Shown here: one piece after another, positions 22,849 to 35,039 of the stretch
How the letters are laid out: each line of letters opens with the position of its first letter
Position numbering within the stretch: position 1 is the first letter of the stretch
NCBI RefSeq assembly: GCF_017562075.2
Contig: NW_024427589.1
Location: forward strand, 197,001-261,000
Source of the DNA: Anopheles merus
Lineage: Eukaryota; Arthropoda; Insecta; Diptera; Culicidae
DNA length: 64,000 nt
Direction: 5' to 3'
Notes under the pieces: generated by a model
Told to the model about the DNA's origin: nothing
Database searches by the model: none
Seen by the model: only the letters and a program-made list of their open reading frames with translations
Translations under genes and position numbers: made by a program

Positions 22849-23964
22849 CCGCCATCCGTTAGCAGTTACTCTTAGAGGAATGAGTCACACCCTCGCGCGA
22901 GCCCTCCCCCTCCCCACCCGGAACGCACGGTGCGCTCTGCAGTTCTCAAAGTGTTCTTTCTAGTCATGCTACCAACACATCCAAAGATATTTGTTTCTTT
23001 CGTTTCTCGTTTTCTTTCATGCATAGACACGATCGCAAATACGCACTTATTCAAACAACAAACATAAACACGGTCATTTTTTATTTCATTAAACACTTTA
23101 TTCAAACATAAATTACACTTTCACAACACATTTAGAATCCTTCATACTCACCAATGGCGTCATACAGTAAAGTAACGGGTCGAACCATGCTGCGGGAAAC
23201 TTGTCGACAATCTGCGTTGCCTCTGTTCAGCAAATTCTTATCTGTCGATGCACGCACTGCATGTGCGTCTGTGCACATTGTTTGTTCACTTCACACTTCA
23301 CCAAAACACACCAGCGCACGAGACTTTGAACGAAATGCGCATCAGCGCACAAACACTGCGCACGGGACTTAAAACAAAACGCGCACAACCATCTCCGACA
23401 AAGCGTCGCGCTGTACTGGTGGTTTTGTACGCGTAGGAGCGGGGACATACGGAGCGATGGTTCGATGCTGTAGTGTAAGCGAGACAACACGATGTGACGA
23501 GCAGCTCAAAGTTATTGAGCTCGCTGAAAGAAGACACACACATTCACAGACGGCTCGTCAAAGCACGGTATTTGTATTGGTGTTAGTGAAGCGCGCGTGT
23601 AAAACAGAATGCGAACTCTCATCGCAGCGCGTTTCTCCTTGCTTCCTCAAGATTCCTCATACCCCTCGGCCTGAATCACTCAAAATTTGGGGTCTCATTG
23701 TTTGCGTGGATGCGTGGTATGCTTAGCAGTGTGCGTGACAATTCAACGCGGTGCCATAGTTGTTTATTTTTATTGACAGCGGTAAACATTCACAGTTCAG
23801 TTCGTGAACAACAAGCAATTTTGTCAGCGTTTTGTTAAAAGTTTTCTCTACGTCGCTTTTTTGAGATCTCTACAATTAAAAGAGTAAAAGTAAGTTAAAC
23901 ATATTTAGAGGGAAGTTAATGTGAAAAGTAAATAAAAACGTACCTATTTTGCTCTAGCAACATC

Positions 23965-26316
23965 ATGTCTATGCCGACAAAGCAAGCGCGTCCGGAAGAT
24001 CCAGATGATGTTGGTATGTTTTGCAGTGAAGAAGTTGTGCGAAACCATACGTGCGTACAAGTGCTTCCAGTAGTTAGTACCGTGGAGAATCAGCTAACAA
24101 CATCTTCTGCTGCATCATATACGTTGACATCTTCCGGCGGTTATGTTTCGGCAGTTACGTTTTATACTGCCCCCAATGAACAGCCACCAATATCATCTGT
24201 TCCGTCGTCGGCGTTGAACGTTTCCGATGATGTTGCTGCTGCACTTGCACGTTTGTCAAGAAACGTTACTTGTCTTGCAATGCAGCAGCCAAATACATCT
24301 TCGACGATGATGCCAGCTGGTACAGTTGTTTGCCCCGGTGGACAGCAAATTCCATCATCTTCATTGGTGATGGCATCCTCTAGTCCGGATAGTGTTGTTG
24401 TGTCACGCCCGCCAGGATGTGTTGTGCATGCCGGAGCACAACGGTTGCCGTCGGCTGCAACGGTGGGGACAGCATCCAGTGGTGTTGTCGCTGCTGTTCA
24501 TGCTGAAGGACAACGGCTTCCATCGGCTGCAACGGTGGTCCCAGCATCCAGGAGTGTTGTCGCTGCCGCCGGAGGACAACGGTTGCCGTTTCGATCAACA
24601 AACGCAACTTCCAGCGGTGTTGTTGTTGCTGCACGTCCGCCAGGAAGGGTTGTACACGCCAGAGAACAACGGTTGCCGTCGGCTGCAACGGTGGGTACAG
24701 CATCCAGTGGTGATGTCGCTGCTGTTCATGCTGAAGGACAACGGCTTCCGTCGGTTGCAACGGTGGTCCCAGCATCCAGGAGTGTTGTCGCTGTGGCCGG
24801 AGGACAACGGTTGCCATTTCGATCAACAAACGCAACTTCCAGTGGTGTTGATGCTGTTGCAGCACGTCCGCCAAGAAGTGTGGTACACGCTAGAGGACAA
24901 CGGTTGCCGTCGGCTGCAACGATGGTGACCGCATCCAGAGGTGTTGTCGCTGCCGCCGGAGGGCAACGGTTGCCGTCGGCTGCAACAGTGGGGACAGCAT
25001 CTGGAGGTGCTGTAGCTGCTGTTCATGCTGGAGGACAACGGCTTCCGTCGGCTGCAACGGTGGAGACAGCATCCAGGAGTGTTGTCGCTGCCGCCGGAGG
25101 ACAACGGTTGCCGTTGGCTTCAACGATAGTGACAGCATGCGGAGGTGTCGCTGCTGCAGCAAACCCGCCCGGAAGGGTTAAACGCACCGGAGGACAACGG
25201 TTGTCGTCGTCTGCAACAGTGATTGCAGCATCTGGAGGTGGTTTTGCTGCTGCGACACGCCCGCAAGGATATTCTGTCCATGCCGTAGGACAACGTTTGC
25301 CGTCATCTGCGTTGGCGAACACAACATCCAAAGGCGTTGTTGCTGCTGCAACACACCCACCAGGAAATGCTGCCCATGTTGGAGGACAACGGCTGCCGTC
25401 GGCTGCAACGGTGGTGACAGCATCTAGGAGTTTTGTCGCTGCCTCCGGAGGTCAACGGTTGCCGTCTGAATCAACAAACGCAACTTCCAGCGGTGTTGTT
25501 CCTGTTACTGCACGTCCGCCAGGAAGTGTTGAACACGCCAGAGGACAACGGTTGCCGTCGGCTGCAACAGTTGGGACAGCATTTTGTGGTGTTGTTGCTG
25601 CTGTTCATACTGGAGGACAACGGCTTCCGTCGGCTACAACGGTGGAGACAGCCAAGAGTGTTGCCGCTGCCGCCGGAGGACAACTGTTGCCGTCTACATC
25701 TTCAAAAGCAACTTCCAGTGGCGTTGTTGTTGCTACGGAACGCCCGCCAGGAAATGCTGTTGATTCTGGATTGCAACAGTTGACGTCGTCTTCAGCGGTG
25801 GTGACAGCATCTGGAGGTGTTGTCGCTGCTGCAGCAAAACCGCCAGGAATGGCTAAATGCTCCGCAGGACAACGGTTATCGTCGTCTGCAACTGTTATTG
25901 CAGCATCCGGAGGTGGTTTTTCTGCTGCGACACGCCCGCAAGCAAGGATTGTCAGCGCAGATGTTCTCAAGCCAACATCAGCTGTATCAATGATGGAAGT
26001 TTCCAGCGATGATGCTTCTGCTGCAACACAGCCGCAAGAAGCAAGCCACCCGTCTTGCTGCTGTCCGCTTTACCGAAAGCTGCTTATTAGACAGGATGCT
26101 CGAAATGCACAAATACTTGCTCTGTTAGATGGACTTTCTTTAACAATGAATCCTATGAAAGGACTTCGAAGGAATGTAAATACATTTAATATTACTGTAG
26201 TGTCCAACGTGCAGCAGCTAGATGAGCTGGAAGCTAATTTGGAAAATAATGAATTCTTTTTTTTTGTTATGTACAAAGAATCGATGCCGATATTACAGTC
26301 AGGATGCATTCAATAG
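23965..26316 (+). CDS. Repeat-rich protein with DUF4806-like C-terminus, left arm
   Basis: A 783-residue open frame from ATG 23965. Upstream there is a probable noncoding exon and a short intron: GTAAGT at about 23889 and TTTTGCTCTAG just before 23959. Residues about 125-680 are some 20 tandem repeats of 21-32 residues built on GGQRLPSAATV-TAS--VVAA, with longer versions adding an RPPG--VHA segment. The C-terminal 90 residues (TVVSNVQQLDELEANLENNEF) resemble the start of DUF4806. The rest of that domain continues in another frame (SQDAFNRLHEALDILFDRTF onward, to about 26530) after a T9 run near 26257, so a frameshift truncates it. DUF4806 has no known function to me. No membrane segment is seen. 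Confidence 0.6.
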   Translation: MSMPTKQARPEDPDDVGMFCSEEVVRNHTCVQVLPVVSTVENQLTTSSAASYTLTSSGGYVSAVTFYTAPNEQPPISSVPSSALNVSDDVAAALARLSRNVTCLAMQQPNTSSTMMPAGTVVCPGGQQIPSSSLVMASSSPDSVVVSRPPGCVVHAGAQRLPSAATVGTASSGVVAAVHAEGQRLPSAATVVPASRSVVAAAGGQRLPFRSTNATSSGVVVAARPPGRVVHAREQRLPSAATVGTASSGDVAAVHAEGQRLPSVATVVPASRSVVAVAGGQRLPFRSTNATSSGVDAVAARPPRSVVHARGQRLPSAATMVTASRGVVAAAGGQRLPSAATVGTASGGAVAAVHAGGQRLPSAATVETASRSVVAAAGGQRLPLASTIVTACGGVAAAANPPGRVKRTGGQRLSSSATVIAASGGGFAAATRPQGYSVHAVGQRLPSSALANTTSKGVVAAATHPPGNAAHVGGQRLPSAATVVTASRSFVAASGGQRLPSESTNATSSGVVPVTARPPGSVEHARGQRLPSAATVGTAFCGVVAAVHTGGQRLPSATTVETAKSVAAAAGGQLLPSTSSKATSSGVVVATERPPGNAVDSGLQQLTSSSAVVTASGGVVAAAAKPPGMAKCSAGQRLSSSATVIAASGGGFSAATRPQARIVSADVLKPTSAVSMMEVSSDDASAATQPQEASHPSCCCPLYRKLLIRQDARNAQILALLDGLSLTMNPMKGLRRNVNTFNITVVSNVQQLDELEANLENNEFFFFVMYKESMPILQSGCIQ

Positions 26317-26534
26317 GTTACATGAGGCTTTGGATATCCTTTTCGATAGAACATTTTTCTTGCAGTTGGAAAGGGTCATCTGGAAAAAAAATACCGTTTT
26401 GTAATTACCGGCATGTATTACGTTTGCTTAGGGCTGTCGGAAAAAATCACTTAGGGATAGAAGTCGATGACCTTTTTGTAGAAAAGTTTATGAAATCAAA
26501 GTTGGAGCATGCTACTCAACGCTTGAATTTGGAG

Positions 26535-26850
26535 TGTCGCGCACACGAAAGTGTCCTTCGGATCAGCAGCTTAAGACAGGCACAGTACACGCCGACTTAA
26601 GCACAATAATGAACGCACCAACTGGTTCTTGGCAAGTAATGGCTTCATTAATTTATTCAATTGATTTTATACTCTAAAAATGCTGACCGTCGTCGATCAG
26701 CATATTCTTCTTAGTCTATTCTTCTTAGCCTATTTTTCCATTTAATCGTTAAACCAGCGCGCATCGCTGGCGCGTTGCATAACGTAGCTAGTCAGCATTT
26801 ATTGACCTAGCAACGCTTTGCTTTTTTAGCCTAAATTGTCGTCAGCGACA
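26535..26850 (-). repeat. Solo LTR of the BEL-1 family
   Basis: A complete 316 bp LTR (TGTCGC...GCGACA) with no internal region. The flanks are TGGAG (26530-26534) and CGGAG (26851-26855); the other palindrome arm shows the empty site TTTGGAGGG, so the duplication was TGGAG with one later change. This is the usual product of recombination between the LTRs of a full element. It interrupts the 3' end of the left-arm gene. Confidence 0.93.
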
Positions 26851-26930
26851 CGGAGGGTTAAAGGAAATTGACTTGTCACAATAGAAAATTTTTAAGTTAG
26901 TTAATTTAGTAAATTAAGATAGTTAACCTG

Positions 26931-27073
<143 letters not shown>

Positions 27074-27173
27074 GGTGTCAATTTCCTTTCACCCTCCAAA
27101 TTCAAGCGTTGAGTAGCATGCTCCAACTTTGATTTCATAAACTTTTCTACAAAAAGGTCATCGACTTCTATCC

Positions 27174-29666
27174 CTAAGTGATTTTTTCCGACAGCCCTAA
27201 GCAAACGTAATACATGCCGGTAATTACAAAACGGTATTTTTTTTTTCCAGATGACCCTTTCCAACTGCAAGAAAAATGTTCTATCGAAAAGGATATCCAA
27301 AGCCTCATGTAACCTATTGAATGCATCCTGACTGGTAATATCGGCATCGATTCTTTGTACATAACAAAAAAAAAGAATTCATTATTTTCCAAATTAGCTT
27401 CCAGCTCATCTAGCTGCTGCACGTTGGACACTACAGTAATATTAAATGTATTTACATTCCTTCGAAGTCCTTTCATAGGATTCATTGTTAAAGAAAGTCC
27501 ATCTAACAGAGCAAGTATTTGTGCATTTCGAGCATCCTGTCTAATAAGCAGCTTTCGGTAAAGCGGACAGCAGCAAGACGGGTGGCTTGCTTCTTGCGGC
27601 TGTGTTGCAGCAGAAGCATCATCGCTGGAAACTTCCATCATTGATACAGCTGATGTTGGCTTGAGAACATCTGCGCTGACAATCCTTGCTTGCGGGCGTG
27701 TCGCAGCAGAAAAACCACCTCCGGATGCTGCAATAACAGTTGCAGACGACGATAACCGTTGTCCTGCGGAGCATTTAGCCATTCCTGGCGGTTTTGCTGC
27801 AGCAGCGACAACACCTCCAGATGCTGTCACCACCGCTGAAGACGACGTCAACTGTTGCAATCCAGAATCAACAGCATTTCCTGGCGGGTGTTCCGTAGCA
27901 ACAACAACGCCACTGGAAGTTGCTTTTGGTGATGTAGACGGCAACAGTTGTCCTCCGGCGGCAGCGGCAACACTCTTGGCTGTCTCCACCGTTGTAGCCG
28001 ACGGAAGCCGTTGTCCTCCAGTATGAACAGCAGCAACAACACCACAAAATGCTGTCCCAACTGTTGCAGCCGACGGCAACCGTTGTCCTCTGGCGTGTAC
28101 AACACTTCCTGGCGGACGTGCAGTAACAGGAACAACACCGCTGGAAGTTGCGTTTGTTGATTCAGACGGCAACCGTTGACCTCCGGAGGCAGCGACAAAA
28201 CTCCTAGATGCTGTCACCACCGTTGCAGCCGACGGCAGCCGTTGTCCTCCAACATGGACAGCATTTCCTGGTGGGTGTGTTGCAGCAGCAACAACGCCTT
28301 TGGATGTTGTGTTCGCCAACGCAGATGACGGCAAACGTTGTCCTACGGCATGGACAGAATATCCTTGCGGGCGTGTCGCAGCAGCAAAACCACCTCAAGA
28401 TGCTGCAATCACTGTTGCAGACGACGACAACCGTTGTCCTCCGGTGCGTTTAACCCTTCCGGGCGGGTTTGCTGCAGCAGCGACACCTCCGCATGCTGTC
28501 ACTATCGTTGAAGCCAACGGCAACCGTTGTCCTCCGGCGGCAGCGACAACACTCCTGGATGCTGTCTCCACCGTTACAGCCGACGGAAGCCGTTGTCCTC
28601 CAGCATGAACAGCAGCTACAGCACCTCCAGATGCTGTCCCCACTGTTGCAGCCGACGGCAACCGTTGCCCTCCGGGGGCAGCGACAACACCTCTGGATGC
28701 GGTCACCATCGTTGCAGCCGACGGCAACCGTTGTCCTCTAGCGTGTACCACACTTCTTGGCGGACGTGCTGCAACAGCATCAACACCACTGGAAGTTGTG
28801 TTTGTTGATCGAAACGGCAACCGTTGTCCTCCGGCCGCAGCGACAACACTCCTGGATGCTGGGACCACCGTTGCAGCCGATGGAAGCCGTTGTCCTTCAG
28901 CATGAACAGCAGCGACATCACCACTGGATGCTGTACCCACCGTTGCAGCCGACGGCAACCGTTGTTCTCTGGCGTGTACAACCCTTCCTGGCGGACGTGC
29001 AGCAACAACAACACCGCTGGAAGTTGCGTTTGTTGATCGAAACGGCAACCGTTGTCCTCCGGCGGCAGCGACAACACTCCTGGATGCTGGGACCACCGTT
29101 GCAGCCAATGGAAGCCGTTGTCCTTCAGCATGAACAGCAGCGACAACACCACTGGATGCTGTCCCCACCGTTGCAGCCGACGGCAACCGTTGTGCTCCGG
29201 CATGCACAACACATCCTGGCGGGCGTGACACAACAACACTATCCGGACTAGAGGATGCCATCACCAATGAAGATGATGGAATTTGCTGTCCACCGGGGCA
29301 AACAACTGTACCAGCTGGCATCATCGTCGAAGATGTATTTGGCTGCTGCATTGCAAGACAAGTAACGTTTCTTGACAAACGTGCAAGTGCAGCAGCAACA
29401 TCATCGGAAACGTTCAACGCCGACGACGGAACAGATGATATTGGTGGCTGTTCATTGGGGGCAGTATAAAACGTAACTGCCGAAACATAACCGCCGGAAG
29501 ATGTCAACGTATATGATGCAGCAGAAGATGTTGTTAGCTGATTCTCCACGGTACTAACTACTGGAAGCACTTGTACGCACGTAGGGTTTCGCACAACTTC
29601 TTCACTGCAAAACATACCAACATCATCTGGATCTTCCGGACGCGCTTGCTTTGTCGGCATAGACAT
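27174..29666 (-). pseudogene. Right-arm copy of the DUF4806-like repeat protein
   Basis: An inverted copy of 23965-26316. The frame from ATG 29666 is open for 423 residues to a TGA at 28395-28397, where the left arm has GGA (Gly). The same frame continues after it, through the remaining repeats, to 27174. One base near 27334 differs from the left arm (ATTACCAG against ATTACAG), so the ends differ: this copy runs on in the wrong frame for the DUF4806-like C-terminus. The T9 run that shifts the frame is shared by both arms. The upstream intron signals (AAAG|GTAAGT and TTTTGCTCTAG) are also present here, so both arms carry a whole transcription unit. Confidence 0.6.
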
Positions 29667-30848
29667 GATGTTGCTAGAGCAAAATAGGTACGTTTTTATT
29701 TACTTTTCACATTAACTTCCCTCTAAATATGTTTAACTTACCTTTACTCTTTTAATTGTAGAGATCTCAAACAAGCGACATAGAGAAAACTTTGAACAAA
29801 ACGCTGACAAAATTGCATGTTGTTCACGACATGAAAATTGAACTGTGAATGTTTACCGCTGTCAATAAAAATAAACAACTATGGCACCGCGTTGAAATGT
29901 CACGCACACTGCTAAGCATACCACGCATCCACGCAAACAATGAGACCCCAAATTTTGAGTGATTCAGGTCGAGGGGTATGAGGAAGCTTGAGGACGCAAG
30001 GAGAAACGCGCTGCGATGAGAGTTCGCATTCTGTTTTACACGCGCGCTTCACTAACACCAATACAAATACCGTGCTTTGACGAGCCGTCTGTGAATGTGT
30101 GTGTGTCTTCTTTCAGCGAGCTCAATAACTTTGAGCTGCTCGTCACATCGTGTTGTCTCGCTTACACTACAGCATCGAACCATCGCTCCGTATGTCCCCC
30201 CTCCTACGCGTACAAAACCACCAGTACAGCGCGACGCTTTGTCGGAGATGGTTGTGCGCGTTTTGTTTTAAGTCCCGCGCGCAGTGTTTGTGCGCTGATG
30301 CGCATTTCGTTCAAAGTCTCGTGCGCTGGTTTATTATGGTGAAGTGTGCAGCGAACAAACAATGTGCACAGACGCACATGCAGTGCGTGGATCGACAGGT
30401 AAGAATTTGCTGAACAGAGGCAACGCAGATTGTCGACATGTTTCCCGCAGCCTGGCTCGACCCGGTACTTTACTGTATGACGCCATTGGTGAGTATGAAG
30501 GATTCTAAATGTGTTGTGAAAGTGTAATTTATGTTTGAATAAAGTGTTTAATGAAATAAAAAATGACCGTGTTTGTGTTTGTTGTTAGAATAAGTGCGTA
30601 TTTGCTATCATGGGAAAGCATGAAAGAAAACGACAAACGAAAGAAACAAATATCTTTGGATGTGTTGGTAGCATGACTGGAAATAACACGAACACATTGA
30701 GAACTGCAGAGCGCACCGTGCGTTCCTGGCGGGGAGGGGTAGGGGTCGCGCGAGGGTGTAACTCATTCCTCCAAGAGTAACTGCTAACGGGGGACGGTAC
30801 TCAAATCACTCAAAAAATACACACATTTTGCCGGACGGGATGGCTCGA

Positions 30849-31154
30849 AAGAACACAAACACATTGACAACTGCAAAGCGCACCGTGCGTTACGGTTGGG
30901 GAGGGGGAGGGCTCGCGCGAGGGTGTAACTCATTCGGACCCCCCCGTCCGGCAAAATGAGTGTATTTTTTGAGTGATTTGAGTACCCTCCCCCGTTAGCA
31001 GTTACTCTTGGAGGAATGAGTTACACCCTCGCGCGAGCCCTCCCCCTCCCCACCCGTAACGCACGGTGCGCTTTGCAGTTGTCAATGTGTTTGTGTGTCC
31101 CCCCCCGGACGGCACTCAAATCACTCAAAAAATACACTCATTTTGCCGGACGGG
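30849..31154. repeat. Partial hairpin at the right edge of the palindrome block
   Basis: Segments 30849-30935 and 31013-31099 are inverted copies of the arm-edge sequence (CGCACCGTGCGTTACGG and its inverse). The 41 bp motif flanks the inner unit at 30943 and, inverted, at 31114-31154. It is a third, very short palindrome of the same family. Confidence 0.82.
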
Positions 31155-32700
31155 CACTCACGGTAACTCATTTTTCATCTTGGCGGTTTTGCTTTGGCGG
31201 TGTGTTTGTATGTGTAGCTAGTGGTACCCTCTCATCCCTCCCTCCTCCTCATACCCCGCTCGCCTTACAGTCAAGTGCAGGAGAGAGCAAAAAAATGGAC
31301 AAGGCTCGCTCGCGCTAGCCACGGCTCGCTCGCGCACAGCCTAGCCACGGCTCGCGCGTAGCTTACCCGACAGACAAAGAGAACGAAATTTTCAGGCGAG
31401 GGGTAGTGTAGAAACACGCGGTGGGGGCCCGGCCCAAGATTGGATCCGAAGTCCGTTGTTTTGGGCTCGAAATTAAAAATGGCGGATGGAGCGCTACCAC
31501 GGAGAGAATGCGCTCTCTTGCTTGCCTTTAAAATACACGAGGCGCTCTCGCTGTAAAGAACGCTCGCTCGCGCTGTTTCATCATACCCCTTCCTTCTCGT
31601 TTCTTTCGGCTTGCGCTGCGCTGAGCTGGTACCCCCTCCCACTTGATTCCAGCGAATTGCGCTGCGCTGGACTGACACCCCCTCCCACTTGTTTCTTTCG
31701 TAGCACGCTGTGCGCTTCCCTTCATTCGGACTTGGTGCACCCGAATCAAAACAAAAACTTGAACACATTAAACTTGGTTTATATTTTATCACTTTTATTG
31801 CAAATAAAGGGGCATTTTCGCACATAGCTTCACACAATCTTGCCACAAAATCACACACATTATTTATATTTAAAAAATCGTCTTTTTTTAAAAAAAACCG
31901 TCTAACTGCATGAATACCGTTGTTGCTGTTCAATGCAGTAAACAAATATTGAAATAAAGCAGCGCAAATCACACATTTAAGATAAATGGTGAAAGAAAAG
32001 CGCAGCTTCATTTCAATGTGCACAACACTTCAACACTTAGCGAATCTTCGATCGCCTGGGACTTAGGCTAACACGCGCGCGGCCTTTCACGGCGAACGCT
32101 TGAGCTGAACTGACAATTTCGTGTGGTGGCAAGAAAGGGAGCGCACAGAGGAACACTCGCTGCACTATTGCGAGCGAGACACCGATAGCCGCATGCCGCT
32201 GCGAGAAAACCAAACTGAGCGCGCAGGCTGAAAGTGAACGCACACATTCACACATGTGTAATTGTGTGAGTGCAAAAACTGTGTAGAAACCAAAACACGC
32301 TCGCGCCTCCGCGTAATTCCGCGTATTTCCAACCGTCTCCCCATGCTTCTACATGCCCCTCGCCTGAAAGTCGCACACTTTTTCATTCTCATTGCTAGTA
32401 GGGTAGCCACGACTCTTTAAATGTGTGTGTATGCGCATGTGTATGATAGCACTGTGTCGCCTGCCTGCGTTGGCTTGCTCGCTCATATGGCCCCATATGG
32501 TGGTATTATTTCGCTCACATGTATCGGCTGTTGTATGAGGAGAAGTGGGAGGAGAAGAATGAATATGAATGATCAGCTGATGGGTTTCGCTAGAGTTAAA
32601 GCTTATGCAGACGGAATGAGAAATGTACTTACAGCGATCCCGATCCTGGCGATTGTTATACCTGCACGATACTGCGTAGACCATCCGAGTGCACAATGGG
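31155..32700. other. GC-rich stretch, no assigned gene
   Basis: It holds short direct repeats, such as CACGGCTCGCTCGCGC near 31310-31360 and two units with TTGCGCTGCGCTG followed by ACCCCCTCCCACTTG at 31607-31692. A 250-codon open frame on the minus strand (32023-31271) has no recognised domain and overlaps the repeats, so I do not call it a gene. A 95-codon plus frame (32421-32708) is also unassigned. Confidence 0.4.
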
Positions 32701-34449
32701 CAGTTTAGAACAATTTGCGGGATAAAATTATTTTTACAGAAATTGTTAGTTTTTATCGTTTGTAGTATAGTATTATGATTGTAAATAACATTTTTATGTA
32801 GTTCGCATTCATACCACTAGGTGGCGCTACTTAAAATAGTGTTTTAAGGGATCTTTGCTTAGTTTTATTCATTTTGTATGTGTTTTTTCTTCTATTATTT
32901 GTTGCTAATAGTATAAACCATTTTAAAATATACTGTAATGTTCCATAATATATGAACAAAACATAATAATTTTGAATAAGATAATTTTTTCCGCTTTGTA
33001 TAGGACAATTGTAGATAATTCTCATCACTTTTACTCACACGTAGTACAAATATTGAAAATTTACATACACAACTTAGGTGGATGGTATTACAAGCTCCTA
33101 ACGTCTAATTCACATTTCTAAAGACATGAATAAAGGCAAACATGTTTGTCTTTGAAGGTCAAAATTTTAAATCGGTTGTTAAAAAAAATAGGAATTACGC
33201 ATTTTCCTGGGCATTGATATCACAATATTCAATATCATCCAATACTTTTCCAAGTCCTGAACTGCCTTCAAAAGGGATGACAAAAATAAAAATCTGATGT
33301 TCTTGGTTTTACAACTATCTGAAAAAATCAAAATTCAACGATAGCTACAAACTAAGTATTTACTTCATTTGTAAAGTTAAACCCTGTCTTTGTTTTAGTG
33401 CGTGTAGCTACTGTTATTGGACTGTTTAACGAATCAGAGGAATACAGCTCATTATACAAAATGTCCTTCTGGATGCATTTTTTTTCTTGCAAACTATTCT
33501 TTGTAGCATACTCCCCTCTATCCTTATATTTAGTTTATCATGACTTTTGGGAGTTTCTTCTCCCAAAATGCCAATAGATGCTAGTGCATTCATAACATTT
33601 TCCTGCTATGCATATAATTTTGGAATTATTTTCCTTACAGCCGTCTGTAATCTGGAGTAGGACCAAAAGGTATCTGGTTGTGATTTGCTTCATTATATTT
33701 AATAATAAAGTTAGGTTAGAATAGAAATTTACATATTAGATAAGTACATGAGCTGAAACTAAGATACACAGCTTCGTAATTGAAATAAAAGTTGATCAGA
33801 AGCACGTAGAATATATTTTTTGTAGAAAACACGACATACGCTACACTAGGCACCTATGGAGCCGCCTAGTTACGCATGTGTCTGTTTTTAGAAAAAGTTG
33901 ATGTGAAAAAACTTGAATAAAATTTGCGTTCGCAAACTTTCGTAGAATATTTCTTCACAGATTGATAGTATATATATTACACTATTATGTGACATATATG
34001 AGACAACGCCACTCTACGCCACTTTCATAATAGCATCAAGTCAAACATTGAAAAAAAAAAGAAAATTTACAGGAGGTTTCTTCAGTTATTATCGTATATT
34101 TTTGCATAAAATTAACTTAACTCAAAATTTTTTCATGTGTTTATAAAGCTGACTGAATATCCTTTATAAAATGTCTAAATTTATCAAAATCGGTTCATAT
34201 TTGAAAAAGTTACAAAGGTTCAAAGTTTTCCAAAAAAGTGAAGATTTTCCTGCATTTTTTTAGCAAATCTCGAGAGGTCTTTTCTAGAGAACCAGTATTA
34301 AAATTAGTATTAAAACCTATTATTTGGAATTGCTCTATTAAAAAGTTGATTTTTTGAATTTCATCCCGGCAAATGCCCATTGTGGAGTATTGTGCGGCTG
34401 GCGTGTTAGGATTGCAATATAATGCATTGAGATGGATTGCATAATAGCT
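32701..34449. other. AT-rich stretch, no gene
   Basis: No coding, RNA or mobile-element signature was recognised. The one notable site is CCACTAGGTGGCGC at 32814-32827, which fits the vertebrate CTCF core consensus. The minus-strand open frame at 34668-34210 overlaps the tandem units that start at about 34450 and is likely spurious. Confidence 0.45.
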
Positions 34450-34465
34450 TGACATTTTTTTAGGC

Positions 34466-34790
34466 GTGCTTTTTTTGCCCTTTGGAGCAATCAAGTACAA
34501 TTGTGCACACTTTTTCCGTAGAATTAGTCCATTCTTTGGCACACATGGAAATGTTACGGAAGGAGCATTGGGCACAAAACGCGCACTGGTGGGCACACAA
34601 GGCACACTTGATATTTTTTTATGTGTGCTTTTTTTTGCCCTTTGGAGCAAGCAAGTACAATTGTGCACCCTTTTTCCTTAGAATTAGTCCATTCTTTGAC
34701 ACGCATGGAAATGTTACGGAAGGAACATAGGGCACAAAACGCGCACTGGTGGGCATACAACGCACACACATTTTTCTTGGAATTTCATTC
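34466..34790. repeat. 160-bp tandem units, possible subterminal repeats
   Basis: TGCCCTTTGGAGCAA starts at 34476 and 34636, followed in both by AAGTACAATTGTGCAC, GAATTAGTCCATTCTTTG and CACTGGTGGGCA. Partial further copies (GAATTAGTCCATTCATTG) lie near 34886. The open frames here are repeated and not credible. Confidence 0.85.
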
Positions 34791-35039
34791 ATTGATCTAC
34801 ACCGAGCACAAGGGAGGAAGGGATGGGGTGGCGAGGGAGGTTTGTTGTGCGAGTCGATGAAAAACAGGGCACACTTGTTTTTCCTCGAATTAGTCCATTC
34901 ATTGATGCATACGCTTTGCAATAAAGGGATCCCTGCGTTCGGTGCTGCATTGTGGAGCAAAATTTTCACCGAATTTTTCATTCAGCTGTCCACACGTGTC
35001 TAGGGTTTGGGGATAAGAGACATTAGATCTTAGTGTCCA

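Noticed and set aside
24380..25970. Antisense and alternative-frame open frames over the DUF4806-like gene
   Set aside because: They arise from the codon pattern of the tandem repeats; only the frame from 23965 leads into a recognisable domain.
31271..32023. 250-codon minus-strand open frame
   Set aside because: No domain, covers GC-rich short repeats and an A/T-rich part with different composition, and has no splice or promoter support.
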